The translations under genes and the position numbers were made by a program. This document shows, one piece after another, positions 10,708 through 47,400 of a DNA stretch of 64,000 nt. The notes under the pieces are model-generated. The model saw only the letters and a program-made list of their open reading frames with translations, was not told the origin of the DNA and did not search any database. Numbering within the stretch: the stretch's first letter is position 1; each line of letters begins with the position of its first letter. The stretch lies in contig CM060198.1 of NCBI GenBank assembly GCA_030549335.1, positions 55,499,995-55,563,994 of the forward strand, in the 5' to 3' direction. The DNA is from Pontederia crassipes (lineage: Eukaryota > Streptophyta > Magnoliopsida > Commelinales > Pontederiaceae).

Positions 10708-13584
10708 CTACCTATAATAAGCCTGTTGATACCCTGGGCCCAATGGATTGCTGTAGCTTCCCAAGCCAGTGTTGTAACCTCCATAGGTTGGGTAGTTCAT
10801 TGGAGGAGACATGTAAGGCGCTCCGAGAACAGGGGCCACTTCTTCAGCTGGATATCCATATGGATCCCTGATGGCTGGTGGGCTTCTGCTGCCATACACT
10901 CCATGTCCCCCAGGCCTATCATAAGGATAAGCAGGGGCAGCAGTTGGATATGTGGTATGGGCAGATGGGGATCGGACAAACGCAGGAGCAGCAGGGAAGG
11001 ATGACACATAAGCATTGTTTGTCAGACGACCAGCCTTGGCAGGCGGCATAGGCCCTCCAGTACTTGCCCGTGTTCGCTTGTTAGCAGGACCAGCAATGAC
11101 AGGAGATGGTTTTTTCTTTTCAGCCTTGGCTTTCTCAAGTTCTTCAAGGCGTTTCTGAAGATTCTCCACAGGGAACTCAGACTGAAGTTTGTGATCTTCA
11201 ATGCACTTCATAGCAGCACGTAATACTGATTGTTCCTTCCTATGAGTACTGATCTGCGATTCCAAAACCAATTGTTTTAGCATACCAGTTATTCACAAAA
11301 GAGCACAAAACAAATATAGAATACGACTGTTTCAAACAAAACAGCATTTCTTGTCACAGTTATTAAAAGCTGGGGACATATGAGTTAAGTGTTAACAAGA
11401 AAACACTCAGTTGCAATTTGTATCAACTGAAATCTTTCCTTAAAAAAATTATCAACAGAAATCAAAATCCTGGAATTTGGAATAACACAACAAGCAGAGC
11501 AGGAAAACATTGCATACCACAGTTTGACCAGAGTTGCTATCTTCAGAAACAGAATTTGTGATCTTCTTTGACTCATTCAGGAAGGATTCCAGGAGGGGAA
11601 CCGGCGGAAACTTCTCCTGGAGACCAGCCTCATAAGCAAAATTTATTGCATCAAGTTGATGACCACTGCTAATTAATTCATCAATCATAGCTGCAGCATC
11701 ACCAAAAGTCCTTTAAGTGAAGCATATGGCGGACAAAATATCATCATGTAGCAGTAACTGAAGTCAATACTCTCAAGAAAGACAATTTTCTTCTGCTAGG
11801 TAAATATTATACATTTTAAAACCACATGAGAATCCAAATAAGGAGATCACATTGTGATTAGTTTCACAATAACCTTAATTTTTCCCCTAAAAAAATTTAG
11901 CTCACGGGATTTTTTGCAAAAGCACAGGTTGACATATTTTATTCCAGAACTTAAGAAAAAGTTTGACAAAAGATATAGGTGTGCTCAAAGATATAGGCGT
12001 GCACAGGTTGATATAGGCATGCTCAAACCTTTGACATATTCTATATGAGCATCAGAGTTAAAAACACAATGTCATCAAGAGATTGCATATTAAACCAAAA
12101 TAAATAGTCACTGATTAATTGCATCTTGGTCAAAAAAGTGACATCAAACGCTATGCAGATATAACTGCATGATGTTTAGTTAAAACTTGTCAAACAATTA
12201 TAACAGCACAACAAATTCAACAGATAAGAATAACATGGAAAATGAGCATGACTATCAGAAAAACACTAGTTAATATGATATTCAATGTACAGGAAGATTA
12301 GAAATGTTGAGTTTCTAGAACATAGAAGGATCCGTTCATGCACCAAAAATCCATAGAAAAACATGCCGAATAATGTGCAGCAAGAAATTGGCTATAACCC
12401 AGAATGATTTAAATGTAACTATATCTTTCCATCAAGATCTCAACTTCACTCGGAGCAAATAATGAATAGTAGATTTCAATGAATGTGACAGATGGCATAA
12501 ACGAAATGTAATAAATGTAGGCAGTGACCCAAAGAGATATATAAATATCACATTAACGATGACCCATGCTAATTCTCAGCAACTACAAATAAATACAAGA
12601 AGTTGTACTTCAGTATAGAAAACGTGACATTTGAGAAAGAACTTCTCAAAAAATTTAAGCGACCAAATAAATAAAGCAAAAGATCATACCTTCCATCTGA
12701 TCCTGGAGACCCAATGAAAGAGCAAGTTTGGGCATCTGCCTTCGCCAAGCGAAGCTCACTACCAGCCTTCGATAGAGTTCCTTATCCTCCTTGGCAACAA
12801 TTCCGAAGGTCACTACGTGCTGCAGGAACGTGTGTGCATCCGGTGGCTTCACAGTGTCCATCCCGCCACGCTGCTCCAGTGCCTCTTTCCATTCCTTGGC
12901 CATTTCTTTGGCGCGTTCCCTTGCAACACGAGACACCAAAAGTCTCTCCGACCCCAGCTCAGGATCTGACATGACGGGAATCAGAGATTCGAGAATCAGC
13001 ACGCAGGCCCATCCAAGATCATTCGGGGACTTCACAGCGGCAGCCCGCCGGTCAACAGGAAAAACCCTCGAAATCGCATCCATCACAAACTTAGCGGGAT
13101 CAATGCATTCAGCAAGGGCAGTTGGGATTTCAGCTCGGAGAATCTCCATCTCCTTCTTCTTCGCCACCACGAGGTCCAAGAACCCGTCAGCATCCATCGT
13201 CGCGCACAAAGATCGCAGCTTTCCAGCGAGATCAGGTTCATTTCTCTCCGGGGACGCGGCGGCGCTCGCGGCAGAGAGAGCCCGCAGCGCGGCCGCCCGC
13301 CGCTCGTCGAGCTCCGCGAGGACGCGGTCGACGGAAGCGTCGATCGAGAGCTCGCGGCGGTGTAGGGAATCGAGGGCCCGCCGGGTGTCGTCGTCGAGGG
13401 TCTGGCGCTTGGAGCGGAGAGAAGCGGACCTGATCTCGATGCCGCGCTCAAGGGCGGCGAAGTGCTCGGAGAGCTCCTTCCACAGCGTCGTGCAGCTCGC
13501 GATCAGCTCCCGCTGCCTCTCCAGCTCAGCGAAGCTCTCCTGCACCGCCGCCGGGCTCGGAATCGCCGCCGCGGCCGACCCCAT
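10708..13584 (-). CDS. FRIGIDA-like protein (FRL3/FRL4 type)
   Basis: Three exons join in frame: 13584-12690, 11690-11518 and 11253-10708, giving 537 aa. Donors are GT and acceptors AG; the second acceptor (ctgcag before CTATGATTG) is the only one keeping the frame. The N-terminus is an alanine- and Arg/Glu-rich, coiled-coil-like region. The conserved Frigida-family core follows, with DQMEAMIDELISSGHQLDA and FAYEAGLQEKFPPVPLLESF across the exon 1/2 junction, then a KEQSVLRAAMKCIEDHKL segment and a coiled coil. The last about 120 residues are Pro/Tyr/Gly-rich, as in FRL3 and FRL4. Founding family members act in the FRIGIDA complex that raises FLC expression, but the role of this subgroup is less clear. 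Length is normal and no lesion is seen. Confidence 0.9.
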
Positions 13585-13668
13585 CGCCGGAATCCACCCC
13601 GAGAGCCCTCCCCGATTCGACCGAAAGCCCTTGATATCAGCTCGAATTGGAGGAGGAGGAGGACCTCT

Positions 13669-13681
13669 AACCCTAACCCTA
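13669..13681. promoter_or_regulatory. Telomere-like (AACCCTA) repeat in the 5' leader of the FRIGIDA-like gene
   Basis: AACCCTAACCCTA lies about 85 bp upstream of the start codon. This is the telo-box word, often found near the transcription start of plant growth-related genes, where TRB-type proteins can bind. Function here is inferred only from sequence and position. Confidence 0.45.
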
Positions 13682-13749
13682 GATGGAGGAGGAGTGGAAG
13701 GGAGGAAAAGGGAAAGGTGGTGGGAATTTGAGGAGGAGACGGGGGAAAT

Positions 13750-15548
13750 GGTGGGAAGCGCATAACAAAGTGGGCACGGCGAGTACGGACCAGCGGCCGA
13801 TCGAATGAGAAATGGACACGTGGCGGTTGCGAGACTGTAAAGACTTTAAAAGCGTGAACAGTAGTAAGCAAAAGTTAAAGCCACGCCGGGGGAAATAAAT
13901 AAATAATAAAATAAAATAAAGAGAGGTAACCTGCTCCGTATTCAATGTATAGATACTTTCGTATTTTAATTGTATTGTATATTGTATATATGATCCAAAT
14001 TTGTATACTTATTGGAATAATTTAATCGATTAAATAACACGATAGAGGAAAAAAAAGTCTTAACCAAACTCACTCTTTTGATTAATGAATATAATAGTTG
14101 ATTAAACGAGTAAAGAAAAAAAATGATCGTTGTTGTGGCTGTAATCACCACTTGTATTAAAAAGATAAAAAGAATAATTTATCAACGTCTCGGAATTGCA
14201 TCACATTTTATAGACACCGATGATAATAAAATTAGGAGGGGAGACCCAATAATAACAAAAATTAAAAGAGTGACATAGTTGCTTTCTCGTACAAAAATGA
14301 CTTATAACTGCATTTTTGCGTATTTGTGAACAATTATCTTTTTTTCCTTTTTATGTTCACTTTTATACTTAGCATTAAAATAGAATCAATCATACTTTAT
14401 AATAATTGCTCATCAGGTGATAATTATTCACATTCGATAAATATTTGCATTTGTCGAGAAGTAGAGAGAGAAGGCCCTAAACTTTTATCTTCAAATATTT
14501 TATTCTTAACATAAACTAATTGTTTTCTTAATTTTTAGTATATTTTATCTCAAGCACCCACAAATGGAGATCTTCGAAGAAGTGTCCCGAATGATCGTGC
14601 GACTCATCGAACAGAGGAACAACAGTCTCCAAACAAAATAAAACTATAAAATAAGACCTTCATTATTAAATAAAAAAAATATTAAGCTTGTCTAGACGTT
14701 CACTTCTCCAAACTAATCAAGCATTTTAAGAAGTGGTTCCGTGACGCAAACAATCAAATAATATCTAAAGTTGATTTCTTGAAAATAAAAGTTAAGGTCT
14801 TTAGAAAAATTAAATTAAGAGTTGACCGTGCTGACAACTTGATTTTGTATAAAAAAAACTTTCTATTTCATAATTAATTTGATGTTCGGACGATTTGAAA
14901 AAAAAAACTGTCCCTTGCCGTCTCCGTCTGACAAGAAGAATAGATCCGAAGAAATTTTCAATTTTCATGTTTTAAGCAATAATAAATTGTCAATTCAAGC
15001 TGACCTATATGTAACTAACTACCGTAATATAAAAGAAAATGCAAAAAAAGAAAGAAAGAATATTTTCTCATAAACTAATTTCAAAATGGACACCAGCATT
15101 CTAAGATTTATAACTTATCCACCCGAAGCCTTGACTGCGGAGCAACACAGTTGAATTATATGTTTATATTGCAATAAACAACGTTGGAACGCAGTCACCA
15201 TGAACAAATTAACCCGCATGGCGTCTTGTCATGCACAAAAAAAACGTCATCCGCCGTTCATATAAAGCCCACACCTTTGCATGCTGCCTACATGCCGTGG
15301 CATGCACTTCTTATAGAATCAAAGCCCGTCGAAAGAACTTGAATTGCTCCCACTATGTTGTATGTATATGCATACAAAGCGTATATAAATAAGAAGCACC
15401 AAAAGCATGAAATGCACGCGTGGATCCCGCTTGCATGCTATTAAATCATCAAGCGCCCACGATCCTCTATGTTACAACATTGGTCAACACAAGACTAGAG
15501 TGAACTATATTTTAGAAATATCACCGACGATGCACAGATACAAACCCT
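13750..15548. other. Intergenic between FRIGIDA-like 5' end and XRN4 3' end
   Basis: This AT-rich stretch lies between a promoter on the left and the XRN4 3' untranslated region on the right, which should begin at 15548 and run leftward. I found no convincing gene, RNA gene or bounded transposon here. Confidence 0.4.
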
Positions 15549-36043
<20,495 letters not shown>

Positions 36044-38631
36044 CGCTGTCGTCGAACTCGCCGCCTCTTCTCCTCTTCAACCCGCCTCTCTCGATCTCCT
36101 CCTCGAGAGCTTGCCGTTGTCGATCGCCTCCTCTTTTCCTCGGTCGGTTCGGGATCTGAACGGGAAATCGAAAGCAGAATAAAGCAACTCGAAAATTTGG
36201 GAAAATCGAGTCAAGCCGGACCGACTGGTCGGCCGATGGACCGGAGATAATATTTTACTTTATTATGCTAATAATAAGTTTCTACCTAATTTTTTGACAT
36301 TTTGATGTTATCAACATTTTTTTCTATTTTAAAATATTATTTACAGTATTGTTATATGGTAAGTTAATTTAATCAATTCAGTGAAAGTCTTCAATAAAAC
36401 AATTCAATATCGTCAATTTTCATCATTAAAAATCATATTTCATTTTTTTAGTTAAGTATAAATACCACTACAGTCATTGTGAAAAAACACGTAGGGCGTT
36501 TTGGTTGTGAGTTATAAATTGAAATATCTCAATAATTTTAAGAATATAAAAATAACTTGGTCAAATTTTCATAATATCTATATTTTTTAAAATCAACTTG
36601 TTTTTTTCATTTTGTTTACCATTTTTTCAATATTTAACTATATATTATTATATTACAACTTTTATAATAATAATAAATATAATCTATTTATAATAAAATA
36701 TTTTTTTATAAAATAAATTATTTATTCTTTTTTAACCAAACAAGAGGTAAATAAAAATATTATTAGAATATTATATTCTTTAGAATAAATTTTATAATTT
36801 CTTGAAATATATTCTCTAACCAAACAATCTTCTAGTTATTCGAAGGAAATAATACACCCGAGACGATGCATCCAAGTGCGCGTCAGATTGCTTTCTGTTT
36901 GTTTTTTATTCATTCCATTTTTTTATCGAATCTGGTGCACGACCTCGGCCGCCCCCACTCCTCTCCTTCTCTTCCTCCAACCCTAACGTTCGGCTTTCCC
37001 TCCAACGCCTTCCGCTCACTAGCGCTACACCCCCGCCTACGTCAGCAATGAGCAGTGCCACTTCTTCGATCACTGCGTCGTTGCCTTCGAAGAACCTAAA
37101 TCGTCGGCCCCCTATATCCTCCTCCCCGTCTACCATCGACAACATCAATGACACAACCGCTCATCCTCCTCCATGGTGTGGATCCCTCTTATTTTCCTCT
37201 CTGTCTACTGTCGACTGCTCATCCTCATCCATGGCGTCAGCGACATGACTGTTTATCCTCCTCCATTAGGGGTTCGGTCTGTGCGTTGCCCGATAAGGAT
37301 ATTAGGGTACGCTTCAGGATGAAGGAAAAAGACAATGAGTATGGCTTACAGGAAGGGTAATCGTCATCGTCTCTGCTCCTCGTCCATTAAGGCATCTTCT
37401 CTTGCCGCATCTCTAAGAATGTCAGGATGAAGGGAGAGAAAGACTTGTAAGTCCGTCGGTCTGTTTGATTGGGGGTGTAAGAATAGTAAAGAGTGGAAAG
37501 GAAAACAGAGAATCGATTCCTCTTTTTTGTTGAGTTTAAATTGTAATGAAAAGTTTCCTCATTTTTTTCATTCTCTTCTAATGTTTAATTTTTCTTTCTC
37601 TTTCAAATTAAAATGAAAATGAGAGAAAAAATATATTTAATATATATTTCTAATTTTAATCAAATAAATTAAACATATAATTATATATATAATCGTCTAA
37701 ATAAATTAATAACTTAATATTCATTCACTTTTTTTTCTTTAATGATATCTGAAAGAGAGATAATTATACATCTTTATTATTCTACATTTTCTTCTCATCA
37801 TTTTCTTTTTCACTTTTTATCTTTCATTCTCTTTAATAAATTTTTAACCAAACAGACCTTAAGTTGGGTGGTTCAATGTCACTGGAGATCGATTCAAGGC
37901 GTACGATGGACGCTTTAACTCCCGGGCACTGATGAGGGATCCGAGAGACACGTGTGAGGTGTCATGAGCGTCTCAGATGAGTCACTGCAAGGCATCACAT
38001 GCGCATTATTCCCTATTCAGATGGATTTCAATACATACTATTATCACTCAATTATATGAGTACTGCAAATATTAAATATTATTATTTTTTGTGAGATAAA
38101 ATAGAACGACAATAGTGATGCACATTCGGAATATAATATATCGTGGATTCTTTTTAGATTTTTTTTATCTTTTTATGTTTGACAATTAAAATTTTTCAAT
38201 CAACAACAATTTTCCATGTATCCGAAAAGCTTGGTTCGGTTGACATATTCTCGTTTGAATGGAGTAAATAATGAGAAAGGAAACAAATAAAAAATAAATA
38301 ATTTTATTTATGTAAATATTTTTTCACATATATATTTATATTTTTAATAAAATGGTTAGTTGATTACTTGTTTCCTCTTTTTCATTTTTTAGTTGAAAAA
38401 AATTAAGATGTTGAAGGAAAATAAAGAGAAAAATTTATCTTTATGTATTTATGAAATTCAACCAAAGGAGAGAAATGGATTTTTCTATTATTCTCTTCTA
38501 AATTTATTTTACAATATTACATAACTCAAATAATATACGAAATATGGTTAACTTATTTGTAAACATATGGTTCATACATAATAAAAGAGGAAAAAATGCA
38601 AAAAAAAATAATGACAACTTACTTTGGACCC
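36044..38631. other. Intergenic between XRN4 and RPS18 promoters
   Basis: The XRN4 promoter and 5' leader occupy the first few hundred bases. The rest is AT-rich with a GC-richer island at 36,930-37,400 that has short open frames but no recognised product. An inverted-end element is listed at 37458-37858. A second, weaker inverted pair (GTTTTGGTTGTGAG near 36,498 and CTCTAACCAAAC near 36,815) may mark another MITE. Confidence 0.4.
37458..37858. mobile_element. Candidate MITE with GGTCTGTTTG termini
   Basis: The left end GGTCTGTTTGATT and the right end AACCAAACAGACC are complementary apart from one base. The 401-bp AT-rich interior has no coding. I could not identify a matching target duplication. 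Confidence 0.5.
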
Positions 38632-38706
38632 GGCCCAAAAATGATTTATGGGCCAACAGGTGCAACTTTCCGATTCGCGATCCAAGCAAATACTTCTCTA
38701 GGGTTT
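38632..38706 (+). promoter_or_regulatory. Site II and telo-box promoter motifs of RPS18
   Basis: GGCCCA (38632-38637) and TGGGCC (38649-38654) are two copies of the TCP-bound site II word in opposite orientations. TAGGGTTT (38699-38706) is a telo-box. This combination is characteristic of plant ribosomal-protein and other cell-growth promoters. It lies 130-200 bp upstream of the RPS18 start codon. Confidence 0.65.
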
Positions 38707-38831
38707 TGCTTCCGGCGGAGCCTTTATAACCTCGTTTCCTCGCACATGCGCCTACTCTTCGGCGCGCGGGAAGGAGATCTGTGACAGGCAGCAGCGGCGG
38801 AGAACAGGGTGCCTCACCATCAGTCGTCGTC

Positions 38832-41275
<2,444 letters not shown>

Positions 41276-41825
41276 GCTTAATGTTCTATTTGTGCTTCTA
41301 GATGTTATTTCGGTGGATCGTGAACTTGGTGTTCAACTTGCTTTTGTCTATGTAGACTTGATGAGTGTTGCATGGGTTTATAACAATTTTGGATCATCGC
41401 CACTTAGTTGCCCTCAATATTTTCAACGTTCTGATCTTGTTGAGAGTTTGAGCTCTCCATTATTGAAGCATGATGAAAGATTTTCTCTAGGTCATTTCCA
41501 TGTGTCTGGCCCATGGAGCATTGTCAGCTAAAGTCCTTATCTAGTATTCTGTTTTCTCTCTTCTCTTACAGTTTCAAGTGAATCTCTGTAGACATATTAA
41601 ACATTTATGCATTTGTGTTTATCTTCATTAATTCTCCTTGATTGAAAACAACAAGTTAATTTGGCTTCCACATGTAATGAGCCATCTATCAGAAGTGTCT
41701 GCTCGATGTGGTACTGCGATTACATGATTGAGCAACCTTCACAATCATCATACTTTGGAGTTGTCATGTTATATTTTAAGCGAACAAATTAATCAACATT
41801 TATCCTTAATGTTTTGGTTCTTCTA

Positions 41826-41946
41826 TGTGTTAGGCCCCGACAGCCAGCGTAAAACCCTGTCGAATCTCATGAACATGGATCAGGCGTCGTATGATTCATG
41901 TAGCCGACCCCACCTAGTGGGATAAGGCTTTGTTGTTATTTATTAT
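41826..41946 (+). mobile_element. Truncated RTE-tailed small element 3' of RPS18
   Basis: The 16-bp repeat TGTTTTGGTTCTTCTA (41810-41825 and 41947-41962) flanks 121 bp. The insertion begins inside the family body (TGTGTTAGGCCCCGACAGCC) and carries a short internal deletion compared with the copy at 26216. It ends with the shared CACCTAGTGGGATAAGGC and a TTG-type tail. Confidence 0.85.
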
Positions 41947-42564
41947 TGTTTTGGTTCTTCTACCCTGCTGTTCAATTGAAGCTTGCAAACTTTTACTTTT
42001 GGAAGAAGTGGCATATGACTGTAATCCCATTCAAGATAAAGCAGAATGCCTAGAAATTGTAGAAGTCGAATGTTGTAGTCCTCGTGGCATGTCGTATTGA
42101 CATCCGAACAAAGAAAAATTCCTCTTTTAGAGCAGGTACTGACGCTGCAACCTTGCTTGGAGTTAGTTATCTCCATTTAATGTCCTTTAGTATCGTCTAT
42201 TTCGCCCATGGATTATGAGTCACCTGTCTGATGTAAGAATAGAAAAGTTCGCACCAAATGTAATTAATTTTTGTACAATTAATATATAATCATCACACCA
42301 GGTTAGGTAGTATGTAATTAATTTTTGTACAATTATTATGTAATCATCATTTAACGATTTAAATTTATTCGATATATATTGATTATATAATTTTTAATTT
42401 TATATATATATAGTAGAAAATTGGTGTTGTCCGATCGCGCATTGAAGGACAATCCTCCTTCCTCGCGCATATCTCTGTCTCTCTCTCCTGTTTATGCATA
42501 ATTGGTTCCGAGAGTGCTCTTTCTGTTTATGCATAATTTTAGTCAGTTTTTTTGTTTTATAAAA

Positions 42565-44703
42565 CCAAAATTCCGAACAGTTTTTTATCGAAAGATCAAG
42601 TGGTGGCAGTTAAATAGGGAGAAGCGAGAGACTTTTAGAAGTAAGTTATTAGAGAAAAGTGTGTGGGAGTTAGAAGGAGATGCTAGTATCATGTGGAAGA
42701 ATGTGACAAAAAAAGTTGAAATGGTTGCTAAAGCCATTTTAGGAGAATCAAAAGATTTTGGACCACGAGATAAGGAGACTTGGTGGTGGAATGAGGAGGT
42801 CCAAGAAAATGTGCGTAATAAGAAGAATTGTTTCAAGACGATACACTTGGACAATAATTCTGACAATTGGGAAAAATATTATTTGACGAAAAGGGAGGCT
42901 AAGAAGACAGTTAGTGATGCTCGTGCTAAAGCATATGAGGGGTTTTATAAGGAGTTAGGGACAAAGGCTGGTGAACAAAGGATTTACAAGATTGAAGGAA
43001 TAAAGAGAAGGAGTCGAGAGATTTGGATCAAGTAAGATGTATAAAAAATGAAGTTGTCAAGGTTTTAGTTACTGAAAGAGATATTAAGAACAAATGGGAA
43101 GAGTATTTCTATAAGCTATTTAATGATGGATGTGAAGGTTCCCGTTGTGATTTGGAGGACTTGAGAGTTAGCGAATGTGAGCTTAATAGGTCATTTTATC
43201 GTAGAATTAGAGTCTCGGAGGTTAGCGAAGCTCTTAAGAAAATGGAGAATGGTAAAGCCGTTGGATCGGATGGTATACCGATTGAAGTTTGGAAATGTTT
43301 AGGAGAAAAATGTGTGTTGTGATTATGTAAACTATTTAATGAGATTTTACGGTCGAAAAAGATGCCTGATAATTGGAGATTAAGTACATTAGTTCCTATT
43401 TACAAAAATAAAGGGGATATTCAGAATTGTGCAAATTATAGAGGGATTAAACTTATGAGTCACACAATGAAATTATGGGAAAAAGTGATTGAGCATAGAT
43501 TGAGAATGGAGACTAGTATTTCTGAGAGACAATTTGGGTTCATGCCAAGAAGATCCACTACAGATGCGATTTATTTACTAAGGGGGATGATGGAGAAATA
43601 TCGAAGTAGGAGAAGAGACTTGCATATGACTTTCATTGACTTAGAGAAGGCGTATGATCGGGTACTTAGGGATGTACTTTGTAAAGTCTTGCAAAAGAAG
43701 AGGGTGAGTGTTGCCTACATTAAGGTAATACAAAATATGTACGATGGGGCATTGACTAGGGTTAGGACACTCGGAGGTGAGACAAATGAATTTTCTATAG
43801 GAATTGGCCTACATCAAGGATCAGCTTTAAGCCCGTATCTATTTAACTTAGTTATCGATGCTATAACCGAGAGTATCACAGAGGAGGTACCTAAGTGCAT
43901 GCTATTTGCGGATGATATAGTACTTTTAGCGGATTCAAGAGAAGAGATTGATATAAAATTGGAAATATGGAGAAATACGTTGGAGTCAAAGGGTTTTCGT
44001 TTAAGTAGGAATAAAACAGAATATATGCATAGCAATTTCACAAATAAATAATTTAGAGACGATTTGAAAGTTAGGCTAGGGGGATATAATTCTTCAAGTG
44101 ACAAAGTTTAAATATTTAGGATCAATTGTAAGATAATATGGTGAGATTGATGACTATGTTAATCATAGAATTCAAGCTGGTTGGTGTAAGTGGAGGAAAG
44201 CCACTGGAGTTCTTTGTGATAGAAAAGTACCCAATAAAGTTAAAGAAAAATTCTATCGTACTGCTATAAGGCCAGCAGTGTTATATGGTAGTGAATGTTG
44301 GGATATGAAGGGACAACATGAACGTAAAGTGGGGGTAGCCGAAATGAGGATGTTGAGATGGATGTGTGGTCATACAAGATTAGATAAAATTAGGAATGAC
44401 CATATACGTGAACGAGTCGGAGTGGCTCCTATTAGTGAGAAAATAGTAGAGAATCGTTTGAGATGGTTTGATCATGTTCAGAAAAGACCATTAGATGCGC
44501 CAGTAAGAAGAGTAGATCAAAGAATCTGGAGTCCGATTAAAAGAGGGAGAAGGAGGCCAAGGCGGACATTTGGTGAACTAATAGAGCATGATCTATTGGT
44601 GAATAATATACCGAAAGGTTTAGTTACTAATAGAGCGGAATGGCGTCGTATGATCCATGTAGCCGACCCCATCTAGTGGGATAAGGCTTTGTTGTTGTTG
44701 TTA
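42565..44703 (+). pseudogene. Longer RTE-type LINE copy, inactivated
   Basis: Flanked by TTTTTTGTTTTATAAAA (42548-42564) and TTTTTTGTTTTGTAAAA (44704-44720), one mismatch in 17. It covers the region between endonuclease and polymerase (WWWNEEVQENVRNKKNCFKT) and then the reverse transcriptase: GFMPRRSTTDAIYLLRGMME, FIDLEKAYDRV, GLHQGSALSPYLFNLVIDAI, FADDIVLLAD. The C-terminal domain, the hairpin (one pair broken: CCCATCTAGTGGG) and the (TTG)n tail follow. A frameshift near 43,025, an in-frame TGA near 43,320 and later stops near 44,050 and 44,135 kill it. The N-terminal endonuclease is absent. Confidence 0.88.
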
Positions 44704-45339
44704 TTTTTTGTTTTGTAAAAGATCATTGATAATTAGAAAATTTGATCTTTTCAAGACATAAAATATTGTTCTAAACTTTTTTAAAGAAAAAAATTGACGG
44801 TCTAGAGCCGAACCTACTTTAGAAAGTATAATTTTTAAAATAATTATAAACATTGAATATCACACCAGAAAAAAAGGTTCAACTTTTTATGTAAAAAATA
44901 AACTAACATATTATTACATTATAAATAAAAATATTTTAGTCAATTATATATATATGTATTATTAAAATAAATTGATAACTTGATAATATTCAAATACAAT
45001 TACATCAAAATAAGTTAATAATATACATAACCTAATAAATATGGGTAAAAAAGAGGTAAAACTATGAAATATTATATAGAAGTTGAAGTAATATATTAAT
45101 TACAATATTTCTATAAATATGTTTGGTTGGAGTTGGTTCCTCTGATTTTTTTTATTAGGAGTTATGATTTAAACGGATTATTTTAATTATTTTAAAAAGT
45201 CAACCTATTTTTTAATCGGTTCAGAATTTTTTATCTTTTTATTTGATTAATTATCATCTAAATTCTTTGTTAAATAATTATATCTAAAAAAATAAGAAAC
45301 ATTTGACAAATGCCACAAGTTCATTAATTAAATAAAAAG

Positions 45340-45344
<5 letters not shown>

Positions 45345-45382
<38 letters not shown>
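45345..45382. repeat. (TA)n microsatellite
   Basis: A run of about 18 TA units in an AT-rich intergenic stretch, next to a candidate MITE. Confidence 0.9.
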
Positions 45383-45385
<3 letters not shown>

Positions 45386-45399
45386 ACATATATATAATA

Positions 45400-45727
45400 T
45401 AGTTAAATCCTTAAACCTCCCATCAACTATAGAAAATTTTCACGCTCCTCAATACATGAAATTATTATAGCGCCCCTTTAAACTATGTCACCAATTTTTA
45501 CTTTATGTTAACTTTTTTATTACTTTTATTTTTATATTTATTAAATGATTAAATTGCTCTTAACGAAGAGAAGAAAAGAAAAGATATTTATTTCAAGTTT
45601 CAAGATAGTAGTTTAGTTATTTCATAAGTTGAAAAAAATTAATAGGAAAATTTTTTAGTCAAAATTATAGCATAATTTAGAGGGCGTGAAAAATCGCTAT
45701 AGATCACGGGAGGTTTAAAAAATTAAC
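45400..45727. mobile_element. AT-rich MITE with long inverted ends
   Basis: The left end (AGTTAAATCCTTAAACCTCC, then CAACTATAGAAAATTTTCACG) mirrors the right end (CGTGAAAAATCGCTATAGATC, then GGGAGGTTTAAAAAATTAACC). The 'ttaacacccctcaactat' style of ends resembles the elements at 50216 and 60847. Flanking TATATAATA-like repeats may be the duplication but lie in AT-rich DNA. Confidence 0.55.
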
Positions 45728-46729
45728 CTTATATAATAATGTATCATTAGGAATATTTTTAAATTCATGTACATGATTATGACAAGATTGCCGAAGACAT
45801 GCTGATGCAGCACCAGATTCCATCATCTGCATACAAGCAAAAAGGTTTGAGACGTGTGAGGTTGGGGGTTGGCCGTGAGCATTGATCTTGTCATAACACG
45901 CAAAAAGCGAGTTTTAAATGATGATCCATCGTGGGTTTCTCGTGATACATCACTTGTTTTATTTGTGTGATCAAAATTTGGCGTGGAAGGTTGGGGTCAG
46001 CAAAGGTGGATGTAGACAATTTTTATTAGAAGTCTTATTATAATTAAGTATGTTATTTGGAACGATATTAAAATAATTGAATTCGATAATAGGTTGAGAA
46101 TTCGTAATTAATACGCGTAATTCTTAGCACCAGTTTTGTTGGACAGTCGACGCCGTCCGGACAATGGGAAAAAAAACGTGGAGATCATTATGGTGTTGAT
46201 TTCTGATTCGCCTGCAAAATGTTTTTTTTTTTCGTGTATAACGTATGGTGAGACTTGAGATGGAGTTAGGCAAAGTGCATTTGTCATAATCCACGTTTCT
46301 TTTTTTTTTTCCCAATTACCTTGAGTGACATTTCTTGGAGTAAGGGTGAAGTTGTTGGATGGGTCAATTTTTTGAAAGTTATTTATTACTTTTCGAGTCA
46401 ATTTTTAAATTTATAAAGATCACACTAAAATTGCTTAGAAAAAAAATCTATCCTCTAATGAATCGATTTTTTCGAATGAGTTTTAGAGCCCTTATTTTAG
46501 TAGAATAATAATTTTTAAAAATATATTATAAAATAAAATTTATAAATAAACATAAGATATATATATATGCGCTTCAATGTTGGTGTTCTCTATCTCATCT
46601 TGCTCTTTATTTTTTATACCATCAGATTTTGATCAATTGTTCATGATTAAATTTGTCAAATAGTTTATCTAAAAAAGTTGGATGAATATCAAGTGACTAT
46701 CACAAAAATTGGCTGCATTGTGTGACTAC
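45728..46729. other. Intergenic, nothing recognised
   Basis: AT-rich sequence with short open frames of no recognisable family between the MITE and the phosphate-transporter pseudogene. Confidence 0.4.
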
Positions 46730-47229
46730 GTGGATTTGGGCCATGAGGTCCACTGGGTGCGCATCAATGGGCGTGTTCACACCATCAGAGAGGTCGACGA
46801 GCCATGTCGTGTACACTTCATCTAGGACGTTCATGGTGGCGGCTTTTAGGATCCACCCGACGACCAAATTCTGGGTGTAAAAGGTGACGTGGAGGAGGAA
46901 CTAGCAAGTGTTGGTGCCGAGAAGATGGGAGCCGTGACGGCACATGAATTCGCTCGAGAAGAGAAGGCAAGAGTTGTGCTTCTCCTTTGCCATCTGCTTC
47001 ACCTTCCCCCTCCTCCTCGATCTTGACCTGCAACACCTTAGACATGTCAGCGGCCGTCTGCTTCACACTCTTGGTGACGAGAGTGATGTAATGCGTGGTC
47101 TCCGGAGGAGGTCATTGTCGTGGGAAGTAGGGGCGGACCCATGTATAATGTGAGAGGAGTCTTGGTGCCCCTAAATTTTTAGTTTTTTATTAGTTATATA
47201 TATTAAGATTTAAATTTTGAGATAAAAAA

Positions 47230-47400
47230 GGTTATTTTCATAAATTTCTCCTAAATTATCATATTTTTTTACATCTAATCATAAATTACGAACTTATTTT
47301 TTTGAATTCCTAAATTATCGCGACTTTTCCACTTTAGTCTGTAGTTTGGGATTATATACGAAAAATCGTGATAGTTTAGGAAAGGTTTATTGAAATAACC
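47230..47400. mobile_element. 171-bp MITE nested in the hAT element
   Basis: The ends GGTTATTTTCATAAATTTCT and the mirror image AAAGGTTTATTGAAATAACC pair with small gaps. The terminal word GGTTATTT is shared with the larger element at 60847. Confidence 0.6.

Noticed and set aside
12791-13765. 324-codon plus-strand frame
   Set aside because: It is the antisense shadow of the GC-rich first exon of the FRIGIDA-like gene; it shows no independent family match.
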